Counted from the first letter of the stretch, positions 51,658 to 59,991 are shown. The stretch: DNA of 64,000 nucleotides from Rhodococcus xishaensis (GCF_004011825.1 NZ_RKLO01000004.1:1-64000), one strand, 5' to 3'. Translations and numbers: made by a program. Notes: generated from the letters alone by a model not told the origin.

Positions 51658-52809
51658 TCAGACCGCACACACAACCGACCCGGGGGAAGGCCGCGCATGT
51701 CTGACGTCGTCGACGCTGGTGTGGCCCCGTTCTGCCACAGCCAGGATCACTCTGGCGGCGTTCCGGTCCCGACCACCGGTGTGTCCGCAGGTCTGGCACC
51801 GGAAGGTGCGTTCGTCGAGTCCGAGTCGCTGCTTGGCTCTCGCGAAGCAACTCGAGCACGTCATCGTCGTGTACGCGGGCGCGACGATCACCACCTTCCG
51901 GCCGGCCCGCCTGCCGCGGTCGATCAGTTCTCGTTTCGCCGCCCCGATGGCCGCGTCGGCGGCCTTGCGGGCCATCGTCGAACGGGCCAGGAACTTCGGT
52001 GTGAAGTCCTCCACCGCGATCAACTGATGGTTGTCGACGACCTTCTTGGCCCAGACGCGCGAATCGTGCCGGTTCTGCCGGGCCGCTTTCTTGTGGAGCT
52101 TCGCGGCCTGCCTGCGGGCACGCCGGTAGCCGTTCGACGGCGGGCCACCCTTGCGGTGGCGGCGCGCCATGCGGCGTTGCGCCTTCGCCAGCTCGGCGGC
52201 GCACCGTCTCCGGTGGCCGAGATACGGCAGGTCGTGGTGTGCGTCGGTGGTGGTCGCCGTGGTCGTGACACCCCAGTCGACACCGATTCCGCCGTCCACG
52301 TCCGGAGCGGTTCGGGCTTCACGGCGTACGACGAACGAGGCGTACCAGTGCCCCAGACTGTCCCGGTACACCCGGACCGAAGTGGGCGCGGACGGCAGCT
52401 CCCGCGACCACACCACCGGCACGCTCACCCCCTTCGGCAGCACCAAGCATCGGTCCCGGATCGAGAACCCACGGGTGGTGTATTCGAGCGACGGCAGCGT
52501 CTTCTTCCGAGCCTTGAACGCCGGCCGGCCACGGCCCTTCACCGTGAACGAGTGGTCCAGGGCCAGGCCGTAGGTGCGGAGCGTCTGCTGCTGGGCGACC
52601 TGGGAACCCGACCGCAGCCACGTGTTCGAGCTGCGGGCGGCGGTGAGGAGTCTCGACAGCTTCCCGAACGTCGGCCTCTGCCCGGACTTGTGGTGGTGGA
52701 CGGCCTTGTTCCACAGGAACCGGCAGCGATGCCACTCGTCGAGCAACGCCCGCTCGGCCCCCGCGCCGGGGCGCAGCCGATACGTGTACCGCACCACCTC
52801 TGCCCCCAC
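51658..52809 (-). CDS. tnpB: TnpB RNA-guided endonuclease of an IS1341-like element
   Basis: The 383-residue protein has the TnpB layout: an N-terminal segment RYTYRLRPG...LLDEWHRCRFLWNKAVHH, then a RuvC-type core. The acidic triad is visible in GIGVDWGVTTT (Asp, near residue 178), IAVEDFTPK (Glu, near 265) and GGRDRNAARV (Asp, near 355). A four-Cys zinc finger (CSSC ... CQTCGH) sits before the last Asp, so the nuclease appears intact. Relatives are guided by an omega RNA from the element's right end and cut DNA beside a short target-adjacent motif. The start is one of several close GTG codons; 52809 is taken, and 52797-region GTGs are equally possible. It lies between the NRPS and a TetR gene. 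Confidence 0.88.
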   Translation of the reverse strand: MGAEVVRYTYRLRPGAGAERALLDEWHRCRFLWNKAVHHHKSGQRPTFGKLSRLLTAARSSNTWLRSGSQVAQQQTLRTYGLALDHSFTVKGRGRPAFKARKKTLPSLEYTTRGFSIRDRCLVLPKGVSVPVVWSRELPSAPTSVRVYRDSLGHWYASFVVRREARTAPDVDGGIGVDWGVTTTATTTDAHHDLPYLGHRRRCAAELAKAQRRMARRHRKGGPPSNGYRRARRQAAKLHKKAARQNRHDSRVWAKKVVDNHQLIAVEDFTPKFLARSTMARKAADAAIGAAKRELIDRGRRAGRKVVIVAPAYTTMTCSSCFARAKQRLGLDERTFRCQTCGHTGGRDRNAARVILAVAERGHTSVDDVRHARPSPGSVVCAV

Positions 52810-52885
52810 GACCGGAAACCTAGCCGACCCCACCGACAGAACAGGAGCAGCCGCATGTTGGACGCACAACCTGACCGCCCTCCCT

Positions 52886-52906
52886 CCCCACGGCTGAAGC
52901 CGGGGG
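52886..52906. repeat. Left-end hairpin of the tnpB element
   Basis: CCCCACGGC-TGAA-GCCGGGGG, the same as the right-end hairpin except for one base in the loop, in direct orientation. It ends only 18 bases before the TetR start codon. Confidence 0.75.
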
Positions 52907-52924
52907 CTTCCCGGGCGGTGCCCG

Positions 52925-53653
52925 ATGAGTGAGCGAGCCGAGGGGATCGGGCCCGACAGCAACGGCGATGCGGCGGACTTCCGGGTACATGTCGCGACGC
53001 AAGCCATCCGCCTGTTCGCCGAACGCGGCTACGAGGCGACGACCGTCGACGAAATCGCGGCGGCTGCCGGGGTCTCGCGACGCACGTTCTTCCGACAGTT
53101 CCGGTCAAAAGAGGACGTGATCTTCGCCGATCACGAGTCGCTGCTCGAACAGGCGTCGGCGTACCTCGCGACCGCGACCCAGGAGCCGTGGGAGGCGGTG
53201 TGCGCGGCCGCCCATCTGGTGTTCGACCGCTTTCGGGAGAACCGTGAACTGTCGGTGCGGCGGTACCAGGTGGTCCAGCGGGTGCCGGCGCTGCGTGACC
53301 GCGAATTGGTCACCGGATACCGCTACGAGCGACTGTTCACCGACTATCTGCGGAGTGCGGTGCCGTCGGCCAAAGCCCTGGACATCGTAGGTTTCGCCGC
53401 CTCCGTGACGGCGTGCCACAACTACCTGCTGCGCGCGATGATCCGCGGCGACGAGAGCGCGACGCCGACCGAACTCGAGCGGACCCTGGTCGAGATCCGA
53501 CGCAGGTTCGGGGTGGCCGCTCGAGAGGCCCCGGCCGCGGCACCGGGCAGCTCAGCCGTGGCGGTCGTGACCTACCCGGCCGGAACACCCGTGGACGAGG
53601 TGGTCCGGAGGGTGCGCACGCAGCTCGAGGCGTTCGACCAACCCGATCCATGA
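52925..53653 (+). CDS. TetR family transcriptional regulator
   Basis: The 242-residue protein has a TetR helix-turn-helix (ATQAIRLFAERGYEATTVDEIAAAAGVSRRTFFRQFRSKEDVIF, about residues 25-67) and a C-terminal ligand domain (VQRVPALRDRELVTGYRYERLF). Position upstream of fadE25 and fadB2 on the same strand, with two identical palindromes between, suggests a fatty-acid-responsive repressor of beta-oxidation genes. A TetR gene (Rv0472c) also lies near fadB2 in M. tuberculosis. The left end of the tnpB element abuts its start, so its original promoter may have been displaced. Confidence 0.85.
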   Translation: MSERAEGIGPDSNGDAADFRVHVATQAIRLFAERGYEATTVDEIAAAAGVSRRTFFRQFRSKEDVIFADHESLLEQASAYLATATQEPWEAVCAAAHLVFDRFRENRELSVRRYQVVQRVPALRDRELVTGYRYERLFTDYLRSAVPSAKALDIVGFAASVTACHNYLLRAMIRGDESATPTELERTLVEIRRRFGVAAREAPAAAPGSSAVAVVTYPAGTPVDEVVRRVRTQLEAFDQPDP

Positions 53654-53655
53654 CC

Positions 53656-53668
53656 GGCACTTAGTGCC
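53656..53668. promoter_or_regulatory. Operator-like palindrome GGCACT-T-AGTGCC
   Basis: A perfect 13-bp palindrome just after the TetR stop codon. An identical site (apart from the centre base) lies exactly 100 bp downstream. Confidence 0.65.
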
Positions 53669-53755
53669 TCGCCTTATTGGGACTGTTCGCGAACTGGCAT
53701 GCACAAGCGGCGGAAACATGCCGCGCAGGTACACTGGTGCACGACCGAATTCGGT

Positions 53756-53768
53756 GGCACTGAGTGCC
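53756..53768. promoter_or_regulatory. Operator-like palindrome GGCACT-G-AGTGCC
   Basis: Second copy of the 13-bp palindrome, 67 bases before the fadE25 start. A TACACT sequence at 53730-53735, between the two copies, could be the -10 element of the fadE25 promoter. Confidence 0.65.
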
Positions 53769-53835
53769 TAGAACTTGCTGTCATCAGACCGTTTGCAAAA
53801 CACTTGACCGTCGCGTACACCCGAGGAGCGTTTCC

Positions 53836-54993
53836 ATGGCCGGCAACCCCGATTTCCCCCTCTTCCAACTGAATGAGGAGCACGAAGAGCTGCGGGCCGC
53901 GATCCGCGCACTCTCGGAGAAGGAGATCGCGCCGCACGCGAAGGATGTCGACGAGCAGGCGCGGTTCCCCGAAGAGGCTCTGTCGGCACTCCTTGCATCG
54001 GGCTTCAACGCCATCCACGTGCCCGAGGCGTACGACGGCCAGGGCGCGGACTCGGTCGCCGCATGCATCGTGATCGAGGAAGTCGCTCGCGTGTGCGGTT
54101 CGTCCTCGCTCATCCCAGCCGTCAACAAGCTCGGGACGATGGGACTCATCCTCAACGGTTCCGAGGACTTGAAGAAGAAGGTGCTGCCCGAGATCGCCGG
54201 TGGCGCGATGGCGTCGTACGCGCTCTCCGAGCGCGAGGCCGGCTCCGACGCCGCGAGCATGCGCACCCGCGCGAAGGCCGACGGTGACGACTGGATCTTG
54301 AACGGTTCCAAGTGCTGGATCACCAACGGCGGCCGTTCCACTTGGTACACCGTCATGGCCGTGACCGACCCCGACAAGGGCGCCAACGGCATCTCCGCGT
54401 TCATGGTCCACAAGGACGACGAGGGCTTCATCGTCGGTCCGCTCGAGCACAAGCTCGGCATCAAGGGCTCCCCGACCGCCGAACTGTACTTCGAGAACTG
54501 CCGCATCCCGGGCGACCGCATCATCGGCGCGCCCGGCACCGGCTTCAAGACCGCCCTCGAGACCCTCGACCACACCCGCCCCACCATCGGTGCCCAGGCA
54601 CTCGGTCTTGCGCAGGGCGCGTTCGACGCGGCCGTCGCCTACACCAAGGACCGCAAGCAGTTCGGCAAGTCGATCGCCGAGTTCCAGAACACCCAGTTCA
54701 TGCTCGCCGACATGGCGATGAAGATCGAGTCGGCCCGCCTCATGGTCTACACGGCCGCAGCTCGCGCCGAGCGCGGCGAGAAGAACCTCGGCTTCATCTC
54801 CGCCGCTGCGAAGTGCCTGGCCTCGGACGTCGCGATGGAGGTCACAACCAACGCTGTCCAGCTGTTCGGCGGCGCCGGCTACACCACGGACTTCCCGGTG
54901 GAGCGCATGATGCGTGACGCCAAGATCACCCAGATCTACGAGGGCACCAACCAGATCCAGCGCGTAGTCATGTCGCGGGCGCTCCTGAAGTAA
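53836..54993 (+). CDS. fadE25: Acyl-CoA dehydrogenase FadE25
   Basis: The 385-residue flavoprotein carries the acyl-CoA dehydrogenase signatures ASYALSEREAGSDAASM and QLFGGAGYTTDFPVERMMRDAKI, with the catalytic Glu in QIYEGTNQIQRVV. Its wording is nearly that of mycobacterial FadE25 (Rv3274c), including the NPxFxLFxLxEEH start. It carries out the first oxidation of beta-oxidation. ATG 53836 has GAGGAG seven bases ahead. In M. tuberculosis fadE25 lies elsewhere; here it is followed by fadB2, so the two beta-oxidation steps may be co-expressed. Confidence 0.93.
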   Translation: MAGNPDFPLFQLNEEHEELRAAIRALSEKEIAPHAKDVDEQARFPEEALSALLASGFNAIHVPEAYDGQGADSVAACIVIEEVARVCGSSSLIPAVNKLGTMGLILNGSEDLKKKVLPEIAGGAMASYALSEREAGSDAASMRTRAKADGDDWILNGSKCWITNGGRSTWYTVMAVTDPDKGANGISAFMVHKDDEGFIVGPLEHKLGIKGSPTAELYFENCRIPGDRIIGAPGTGFKTALETLDHTRPTIGAQALGLAQGAFDAAVAYTKDRKQFGKSIAEFQNTQFMLADMAMKIESARLMVYTAAARAERGEKNLGFISAAAKCLASDVAMEVTTNAVQLFGGAGYTTDFPVERMMRDAKITQIYEGTNQIQRVVMSRALLK

Positions 54994-55085
54994 TCCTGCA
55001 CAGCAGTCCTGCTCGAGTAGAAATCTGACCAAAGACAGCACTTCGCCCGACAGGCGAGGTGAAGAGACGACAGTGGAGAATCACC

Positions 55086-55934
55086 GTGGAGCTAGTTGGC
55101 GTGATCGGTGGCGGCACGATGGGTGCCGGCATCGCTGAGGTGTGTGCCAAGGCCGGAAGCGACGTCCTGGTCCTCGAGACCACGCAGGAGTTCGCCGACG
55201 CCGCACAGGCGCGCATCGCTAATTCGATCGGCAAGGGCGTCGCCCGCGGCAAGATCACGCAGGAGGAGGCGGACGCCGCCGTCGCCCGTGTTCGCGTGAC
55301 CCTCGATATCAATGAGTTTGCCGACCGCGACCTGGTCATCGAGGCCGCTCCGGAGATCGAGGCGCTCAAGGCAGACATCTTCGGCCGGCTCGACAAGATC
55401 GTGAAGCCGTCCGGGATCCTGGCGACCAACACGTCGTCGATCCCGGTCATCAAGATCGCGAACGCGACCCAGCGTCCGTCGCAGGTCGTTGGTGTCCACT
55501 TCTTCAACCCGGTGCCGGTCATGCCGCTGGTGGAGATCGTGGTCAGCCTGGTCACGTCGGAGGAGACGGTCAAGGCCGTCACCGACTACGCGCGTGAGAC
55601 CCTCGGCAAGAAGGCCGTCCGTGCCGGCGACCGCGCCGGCTTCATTGTCAACGCGCTGCTCATCCCCTACCTGTGCGACGCGGTCCGGATGCTCGAGTCC
55701 GGGTATGCGACGGCCGAGGACATCGACGAGGCCATGAAGGGCGGGTGCGGCTACCCCATGGGGCCGTTGACGCTGCTCGACACCGTCGGCCTCGACGTCG
55801 CGCTCGCGGCCGCCGAGTCGCTGCACGCCGAGTTCGGTCAACCGCACTACTCGCCGCCGGCCCTGCTCCGCCGCAAGGTCGACGCCGGGCATCTCGGCCG
55901 CAAGACCGGCCAGGGCTTCTACAGCTACAAGTAG
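55086..55934 (+). CDS. fadB2: 3-hydroxybutyryl-CoA dehydrogenase FadB2
   Basis: The 282-residue protein starts with the NAD-binding motif GVIGGGTMGAGIAEV and carries the family signature VGVHFFNPVPVMPLVEIV (near residue 135), with PMGPLTLLDTVGLDV in the C-terminal domain. It oxidises 3-hydroxyacyl-CoA with NAD(P). GTG 55086 has GGAG seven bases upstream. The gene follows fadE25 by about 90 bases. A methyltransferase of the mycolic acid type lies next, as near fadB2 (Rv0468) in mycobacteria. A perfect terminator hairpin follows. Confidence 0.93.
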   Translation: MELVGVIGGGTMGAGIAEVCAKAGSDVLVLETTQEFADAAQARIANSIGKGVARGKITQEEADAAVARVRVTLDINEFADRDLVIEAAPEIEALKADIFGRLDKIVKPSGILATNTSSIPVIKIANATQRPSQVVGVHFFNPVPVMPLVEIVVSLVTSEETVKAVTDYARETLGKKAVRAGDRAGFIVNALLIPYLCDAVRMLESGYATAEDIDEAMKGGCGYPMGPLTLLDTVGLDVALAAAESLHAEFGQPHYSPPALLRRKVDAGHLGRKTGQGFYSYK

Positions 55935-55944
55935 TCCCGTACAA

Positions 55945-55980
55945 CAGTGCCCCACCGTCTTCGAAGACGGTGGGGCACTG
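55945..55980. terminator. Strong 36-bp palindromic terminator after fadB2
   Basis: CAGTGCCCCACCGTCT, then TCGA, then the exact complement: a perfect palindrome ten bases after the fadB2 stop, with no T-tract. Confidence 0.85.
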
Positions 55981-56216
55981 TCACCCTCCCCGGGGCAGCC
56001 GGGCCCGGACAGGCTACGGCCCAGATCCCGACGTAGTCGCCTGCGGCACCGACAGCAAGCGGTCTGGACTACGCGTCCGTCAAGCGCACGGCGCTCACGG
56101 AGAACGCAAATTCACCTCGGCAGAGATTCTGCGGGACAGTCGATTTCGCTCCCCGGCACCCGAACCTCTACGAGTTATGTTCGCGTGACCCGGCAACGAC
56201 TCGAGGATGTCGCGGC

Positions 56217-57092
56217 TTACGCCGACCCCTTCTTGACCAGGGAGAACTGCATAACGTCGACACGTCCGCTGCGGAACTGTTCCGCAGAGCCCGTCAGGTA
56301 TTTCATGTACCGCTCATAGGTCTCTTCCGAGGCGATCCGGACGGCGTCGTCATGATGGGCAGCGAGCGCGGCGGCCCACAGGTCCAATGTGCGGGCATAG
56401 TGCGGCTGCAGGGGCTGAATCCGATCGACAGCGAACCCCGCTCGCTCGGCCGGGGCGGTAACCCATTGCGGTTCGGGTAGCTGACCACCGCGAAAAATCT
56501 CTCGAACGATGAAAACGGCGAAGCGAATGTAGTCCTCGGTGACGGGGATGCCCATCTTCTCGAGGGATCCTCGCTGGTAGGCGACGATCGAGTGCAGCAA
56601 CATGCGCCCATCCGGGGGAAGGAGGTCCCGGCACCTGCCGAAGAACGTGTCGTACCGGTGGCGCCGGAAGTGCTCGAATGCGCCGATGCTGATGATGCGG
56701 TCCACGGGCTCGTGGAATTCCTCCCAGCCCTGCAGTCGGACCTCCGCGGTCCGCGGAGCGCGCGGGTTGGAGCGGAGGAGGCTCTTTGTGTGCCGGTACT
56801 GGTTTTCGCTGAGGGTGAGGCCGATGACGTTGACATCGTATTTCTCGAGAGCACGCAGCATCGTCGAGCCCCAGCCGCAGCCGATGTCCAGCAACGTCAT
56901 GCCCGGATGCAGGTCGCACTTGCCGAGCGAGAGATCGATCTTGGCCAGCTGCGCTTGCTCGAGTGTCATGTCCTCACGCTCGAAGTAAGCGCAGCTGTAG
57001 GTCATGCTCGGATCGAGGAACAGCTGGAAGAAGTCATCGGCCAGGTCATAGTGGGACTGCACTTGCTTGAAATAGGGCTTGAAATCAGGCAT
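56217..57092 (-). CDS. Mycolic acid/cyclopropane fatty acid SAM-dependent methyltransferase
   Basis: The 291-residue protein matches the UmaA/PcaA/CmaA/MmaA family: YDLADDFFQLFLDPSMTYSCAYF at the start, SAM motif LLDIGCGWGS (near residue 66), LQGWEEF, ISIGAFEHF, and a C-terminal YMKYLTGSAEQFRSG. Such enzymes add methyl or cyclopropane groups to meromycolate or fatty acyl chains. ATG 57092 is chosen because AAGGA lies seven bases ahead and the homologous domain starts there. It lies on the opposite strand and converges on fadB2. Which chain it modifies cannot be told. Confidence 0.88.
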   Translation of the reverse strand: MPDFKPYFKQVQSHYDLADDFFQLFLDPSMTYSCAYFEREDMTLEQAQLAKIDLSLGKCDLHPGMTLLDIGCGWGSTMLRALEKYDVNVIGLTLSENQYRHTKSLLRSNPRAPRTAEVRLQGWEEFHEPVDRIISIGAFEHFRRHRYDTFFGRCRDLLPPDGRMLLHSIVAYQRGSLEKMGIPVTEDYIRFAVFIVREIFRGGQLPEPQWVTAPAERAGFAVDRIQPLQPHYARTLDLWAAALAAHHDDAVRIASEETYERYMKYLTGSAEQFRSGRVDVMQFSLVKKGSA

Positions 57093-57469
57093 CCGGAGAT
57101 CCTTACTTCGACCCATCGGGTCAGCTCACGGTCTCCTCGCCAGGGGAGACGACGCTCTCGAACGTACCTGAGCACGACGCCCAGCAGCGCGGCGCAGTCA
57201 CGATTCTTGGGCGATCTGGCGCAGCATGTCGACCCCTGCGCAAGCACCTCGTAGAAGACCATTTGGCCTGCCAAGCTCGATGTGATGACTCAACGGGGCC
57301 GAGGATATGAGCCATCTCTTCTCCCTGGTGATCGCTATTCGGTAGTGCTTGCCTTTTCGGTGTCTTACCACGGAGAGAATGCGTTCTGATTCAACAGACA
57401 TAACCAAGACAGCTCGATTCGGACAAACCAACTTTGCCTAAGTGGCCGGTTGCGCGCACGATTTATGAC
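57093..57469. other. AT-richer intergenic region between divergent genes
   Basis: This 377-base stretch has clearly lower GC than the genes on both sides and must hold the promoters of the methyltransferase and the MFS gene. A 67-codon minus-strand frame (57198-57401) lacks GC-ending codon bias and resembles nothing known, so it is not called. Confidence 0.6.
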
Positions 57470-58957
57470 ATGACCGCTTCAGCGCTCGCGTTGAGCTCGC
57501 CACGTGGCCGGTGGGTCGTGGCTGCGACGGTCCTGGGTTCGTCGCTCGCGATGCTCGATGGCACTGTCGTCAACGTCGCGCTGCCCCGCATCGGCAGTGA
57601 TCTCGGTGCCGAGGTGTCGGGCCTGCAGTGGACGCTGAGTGGTTACACGCTGACCCTGGCGTCGTTCATCCTCCTCGGCGGTGCGCTCGGTGACCGGTTG
57701 GGCCGACGACGCGTATTCGTCTGGGGAACGGTGTGGTTCGCGATCGCGTCCGCCTTGTGCGCATTCGCACCGACCGTGAACGTCCTCATCGCCGCGCGCG
57801 TGTTGCAGGGCGTCGGTGCAGCCCTGCTCACACCCGGGAGCCTCGCGATCATCTCCGCGTCGTTCGACGAAGACGATCGGGGTGCGGCCATCGGGCTGTG
57901 GTCCGGTCTCGGCGGAGTTGCGGCGGCCGTTGGACCCATGCTTGGTGGTTGGCTCGTGGACTTCGCGGGGTGGCGCTCGGTGTTCTTCATCAACCTGCCA
58001 CTCGCTGTCGCGGTCGTGTGGGTGGCGGCCCGGCACGTGCCCGAGACGCGCGATCCACACCCGCCGGAGCGACTCGATATTCCCGGGTCAGCGCTCGCCG
58101 CTGTTGGCCTGGGTGCACTCACCTACGGGCTGATCGAGAAGGTCACGTGGACGGCGATCGCCGGTGCCGTGCTGATGCTTGCGTTCGTGCTGGTCGAGCG
58201 GAGATCTCCGTATGCCCTGGTACCGAGTTCGCTTTTCGCGTCACGGGTCTTCGTCGCGGCAAACCTCGTCACCCTCGCCGTGTACGCAGCCCTTGGCGGT
58301 GTGTTCTTCCTGCTCATGCTGCAGCTACAGATCGTGTCCGGCTACTCTCCGCTCGCCGCGGGGATGTCGTCGCTGCCGATCACGATCTTGATGCTGCTGC
58401 TGTCGTCGCGAGCAGGACGGTGGGCCCAAGTCCACGGACCGCTTGTACCGATGTCCGTCGGGCCACTCTTGGCTGCCGCCGGTCTGCTGCTCATGCTGCG
58501 GATCGGCCCCGACGCTCCCTACCTGACGGAGGTCCTGCCTGCCGTTCTGGTATTCGGGCTCGGACTCTCCACGCTCGTCGCGCCCCTGACGGTTGCCGTG
58601 CTCGGGTCGGTGTCCACCGACCAGGCCGGCATCGCGTCCGGCGTCAACAACGCCGTGGCCCGGACGAGCCAGTTGCTCGCCGTGGCCGCGCTGCCGGCAC
58701 TGGCCGGAATCGGGACGGGCGCGCTCGCGGACCCCACCTCGTTCGCATCCGGTTTCCGGATCGCGATGGGCATCTGTGCGGGACTGCTCGTGGCCGGCGC
58801 GGCGATCTCCCTCGTCATGATTCCCCGGACCGCGAAGCCCCGGCCCGGGGAACCCCAACCCGAGAAGGCGCTGGAGGAAACGCTCGGTGAGACCGTCGCG
58901 TGCAAACCGCGCTGCGACGTCACCGCGCCCGCCGTGCAGCCGCCTCCACAGCGGTGA
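57470..58957 (+). CDS. MFS drug:H+ antiporter, DHA2 family (14 TMS)
   Basis: The 495-residue protein has fourteen hydrophobic segments and the DHA2 features: motif D1 LDGTVVNVALPRI, motif A GALGDRLGRRRVF and motif C GLGGVAAAVGPMLGGWLVD, as in EmrB/QacA-type exporters. It should expel cationic or lipophilic compounds using the proton gradient. ATG 57470 is chosen because it begins just before the first helix; TTG 57434 is also in frame. No regulator gene is adjacent. It could in principle export the NRPS product, but it is separated from that gene by unrelated genes. Confidence 0.88.
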   Translation: MTASALALSSPRGRWVVAATVLGSSLAMLDGTVVNVALPRIGSDLGAEVSGLQWTLSGYTLTLASFILLGGALGDRLGRRRVFVWGTVWFAIASALCAFAPTVNVLIAARVLQGVGAALLTPGSLAIISASFDEDDRGAAIGLWSGLGGVAAAVGPMLGGWLVDFAGWRSVFFINLPLAVAVVWVAARHVPETRDPHPPERLDIPGSALAAVGLGALTYGLIEKVTWTAIAGAVLMLAFVLVERRSPYALVPSSLFASRVFVAANLVTLAVYAALGGVFFLLMLQLQIVSGYSPLAAGMSSLPITILMLLLSSRAGRWAQVHGPLVPMSVGPLLAAAGLLLMLRIGPDAPYLTEVLPAVLVFGLGLSTLVAPLTVAVLGSVSTDQAGIASGVNNAVARTSQLLAVAALPALAGIGTGALADPTSFASGFRIAMGICAGLLVAGAAISLVMIPRTAKPRPGEPQPEKALEETLGETVACKPRCDVTAPAVQPPPQR

Positions 58958-58989
58958 CAGCCACCTCCGGAGTGATGACGAACTAGCGT

Positions 58990-59685
58990 CTACAGGTCGG
59001 CGACAATGCGTTCGGCCAGCGGCCGCGACGACGCCGGATTCTGGCCGGTGTACAGCTTGCGGTCTACGACCACGTGCGGAGCCCAGGCAGCAGCCGCATC
59101 GAAGGCCGCCCCCTGCTCACGCAAACGGTCTTCGAGAAGCCAAGCGGCCTTGTCGGCGAGACCGGCCTGCGTCTCTTCCTCGTTCGTGAACCCGGTGAGC
59201 TCGTAGCCGTCGAAGATCCAAGAACCGTCGGCCTTCTTGGCCGGCAAGAGTGCGGCGGACGCGTGACAGACGGCGGAGATCACTTTCCCCGCGGTGTAGA
59301 ACTCGACGAGCAGTTCACCGAACGACTCGGAGACCGCCAGATCCTCCATCGGACCGTGGCCGCCGGGCACGAAAACCAAGTCGAAGTCCTTGACGTCGGC
59401 GTCCTCGAGGACCGCGGGGGAATCGAGACCCGGCTTCAGCCGGGCGAGGTACTCCCTCAACTCCTCGGCACGCTCCTCACTCCCATTCACTTCCGCTGCC
59501 AGACTCGTCTGATCGACCACCGGCGCCTTGCCTCCAGGAGTCGTGATCACCACGTCATACCCCGCCTCCTCGAATACACGGTGGGATTCGACGAGCTCCT
59601 CCGCCCAGTACCCGGTCGGATGGGCCGTTCCGTCGGCCAACGTCCAGTGGTCGGCTGCGGTGACAACGAACAACACTCGCGTCAT
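58990..59685 (-). CDS. DJ-1/PfpI family protein (Hsp31-like)
   Basis: The 231-residue protein has the type 1 glutamine amidotransferase-like fold: FVPGGHGPMEDL (near residue 109) and the nucleophile Cys in SAVCHASAAL (near 140). Its length and TADGTAHPTGYWAEEL-like start fit the Hsp31/glyoxalase III branch, which detoxifies methylglyoxal or protects proteins. ATG 59685 is the start. It is divergent from ilvD and converges on the MFS gene. Confidence 0.9.
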   Translation of the reverse strand: MTRVLFVVTAADHWTLADGTAHPTGYWAEELVESHRVFEEAGYDVVITTPGGKAPVVDQTSLAAEVNGSEERAEELREYLARLKPGLDSPAVLEDADVKDFDLVFVPGGHGPMEDLAVSESFGELLVEFYTAGKVISAVCHASAALLPAKKADGSWIFDGYELTGFTNEEETQAGLADKAAWLLEDRLREQGAAFDAAAAWAPHVVVDRKLYTGQNPASSRPLAERIVADL

Positions 59686-59991
59686 GGAAGATCCTTAAAT
59701 TCGGCAATGCAGACTCGTGGTGCAACGCAAGAGAGCCAACGGTATTCCCACGGCGCGGTGCGCCATATCGGCCCAGCGCGGTGCGCCATATCGGCCCAGC
59801 GCGGTGCGCCAGATCAGCCCGGCCAAGCTACCTGGCAGGACCCGGCTGGTGCCTCCCGATCAGGGAACAGCACAACCATGCAGAGCGCGCTGAGCGCATC
59901 AGTTGACAATCCACACTCCCCCTGACCCCCGCGCAGTGGTTACATGGACCACGGCACCCATCCGTGACCGTCAATCGTTGGGAGCATCGCT
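59686..59991. other. Divergent promoter region of DJ-1 gene and ilvD
   Basis: This 306-base region contains a three-copy 23-bp tandem repeat (59753-59821) and a TTGACA at 59903-59908 that could be a -35 for ilvD, though no good -10 follows at the right distance. No leader peptide rich in branched-chain residues was recognised. Confidence 0.5.
59753..59821. repeat. 23-bp tandem repeat, three copies
   Basis: Units at 59753-59775, 59776-59798 and 59799-59821 begin GCGCGGTGCGCC. The first two are identical; the third differs at three positions near its end. They are contiguous without spacers. Confidence 0.85.

Larger units (their letters stand above)
51620..52915 (-). mobile_element. tnpB-only element of the IS200/IS605 superfamily (IS1341-like)
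   Basis: The element carries a single tnpB gene and no tnpA. Near-identical hairpins in the same orientation lie at both ends (51628-51648 and 52886-52906), as expected of the subterminal palindromes of this superfamily. No target duplication is expected for this group. Outer borders are approximate. Confidence 0.8.

Noticed and set aside
53674-55041. A 455-codon open frame antisense to fadE25
   Set aside because: It is a shadow of the well-supported acyl-CoA dehydrogenase gene.
57198-57431. A 77-codon minus-strand open frame in the AT-rich gap
   Set aside because: It lacks third-position GC bias, a good ribosome-binding site and any recognisable motif.
59753-59821. Possible CRISPR array
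   Set aside because: The three repeats are contiguous with no spacers and no cas genes are in the window.
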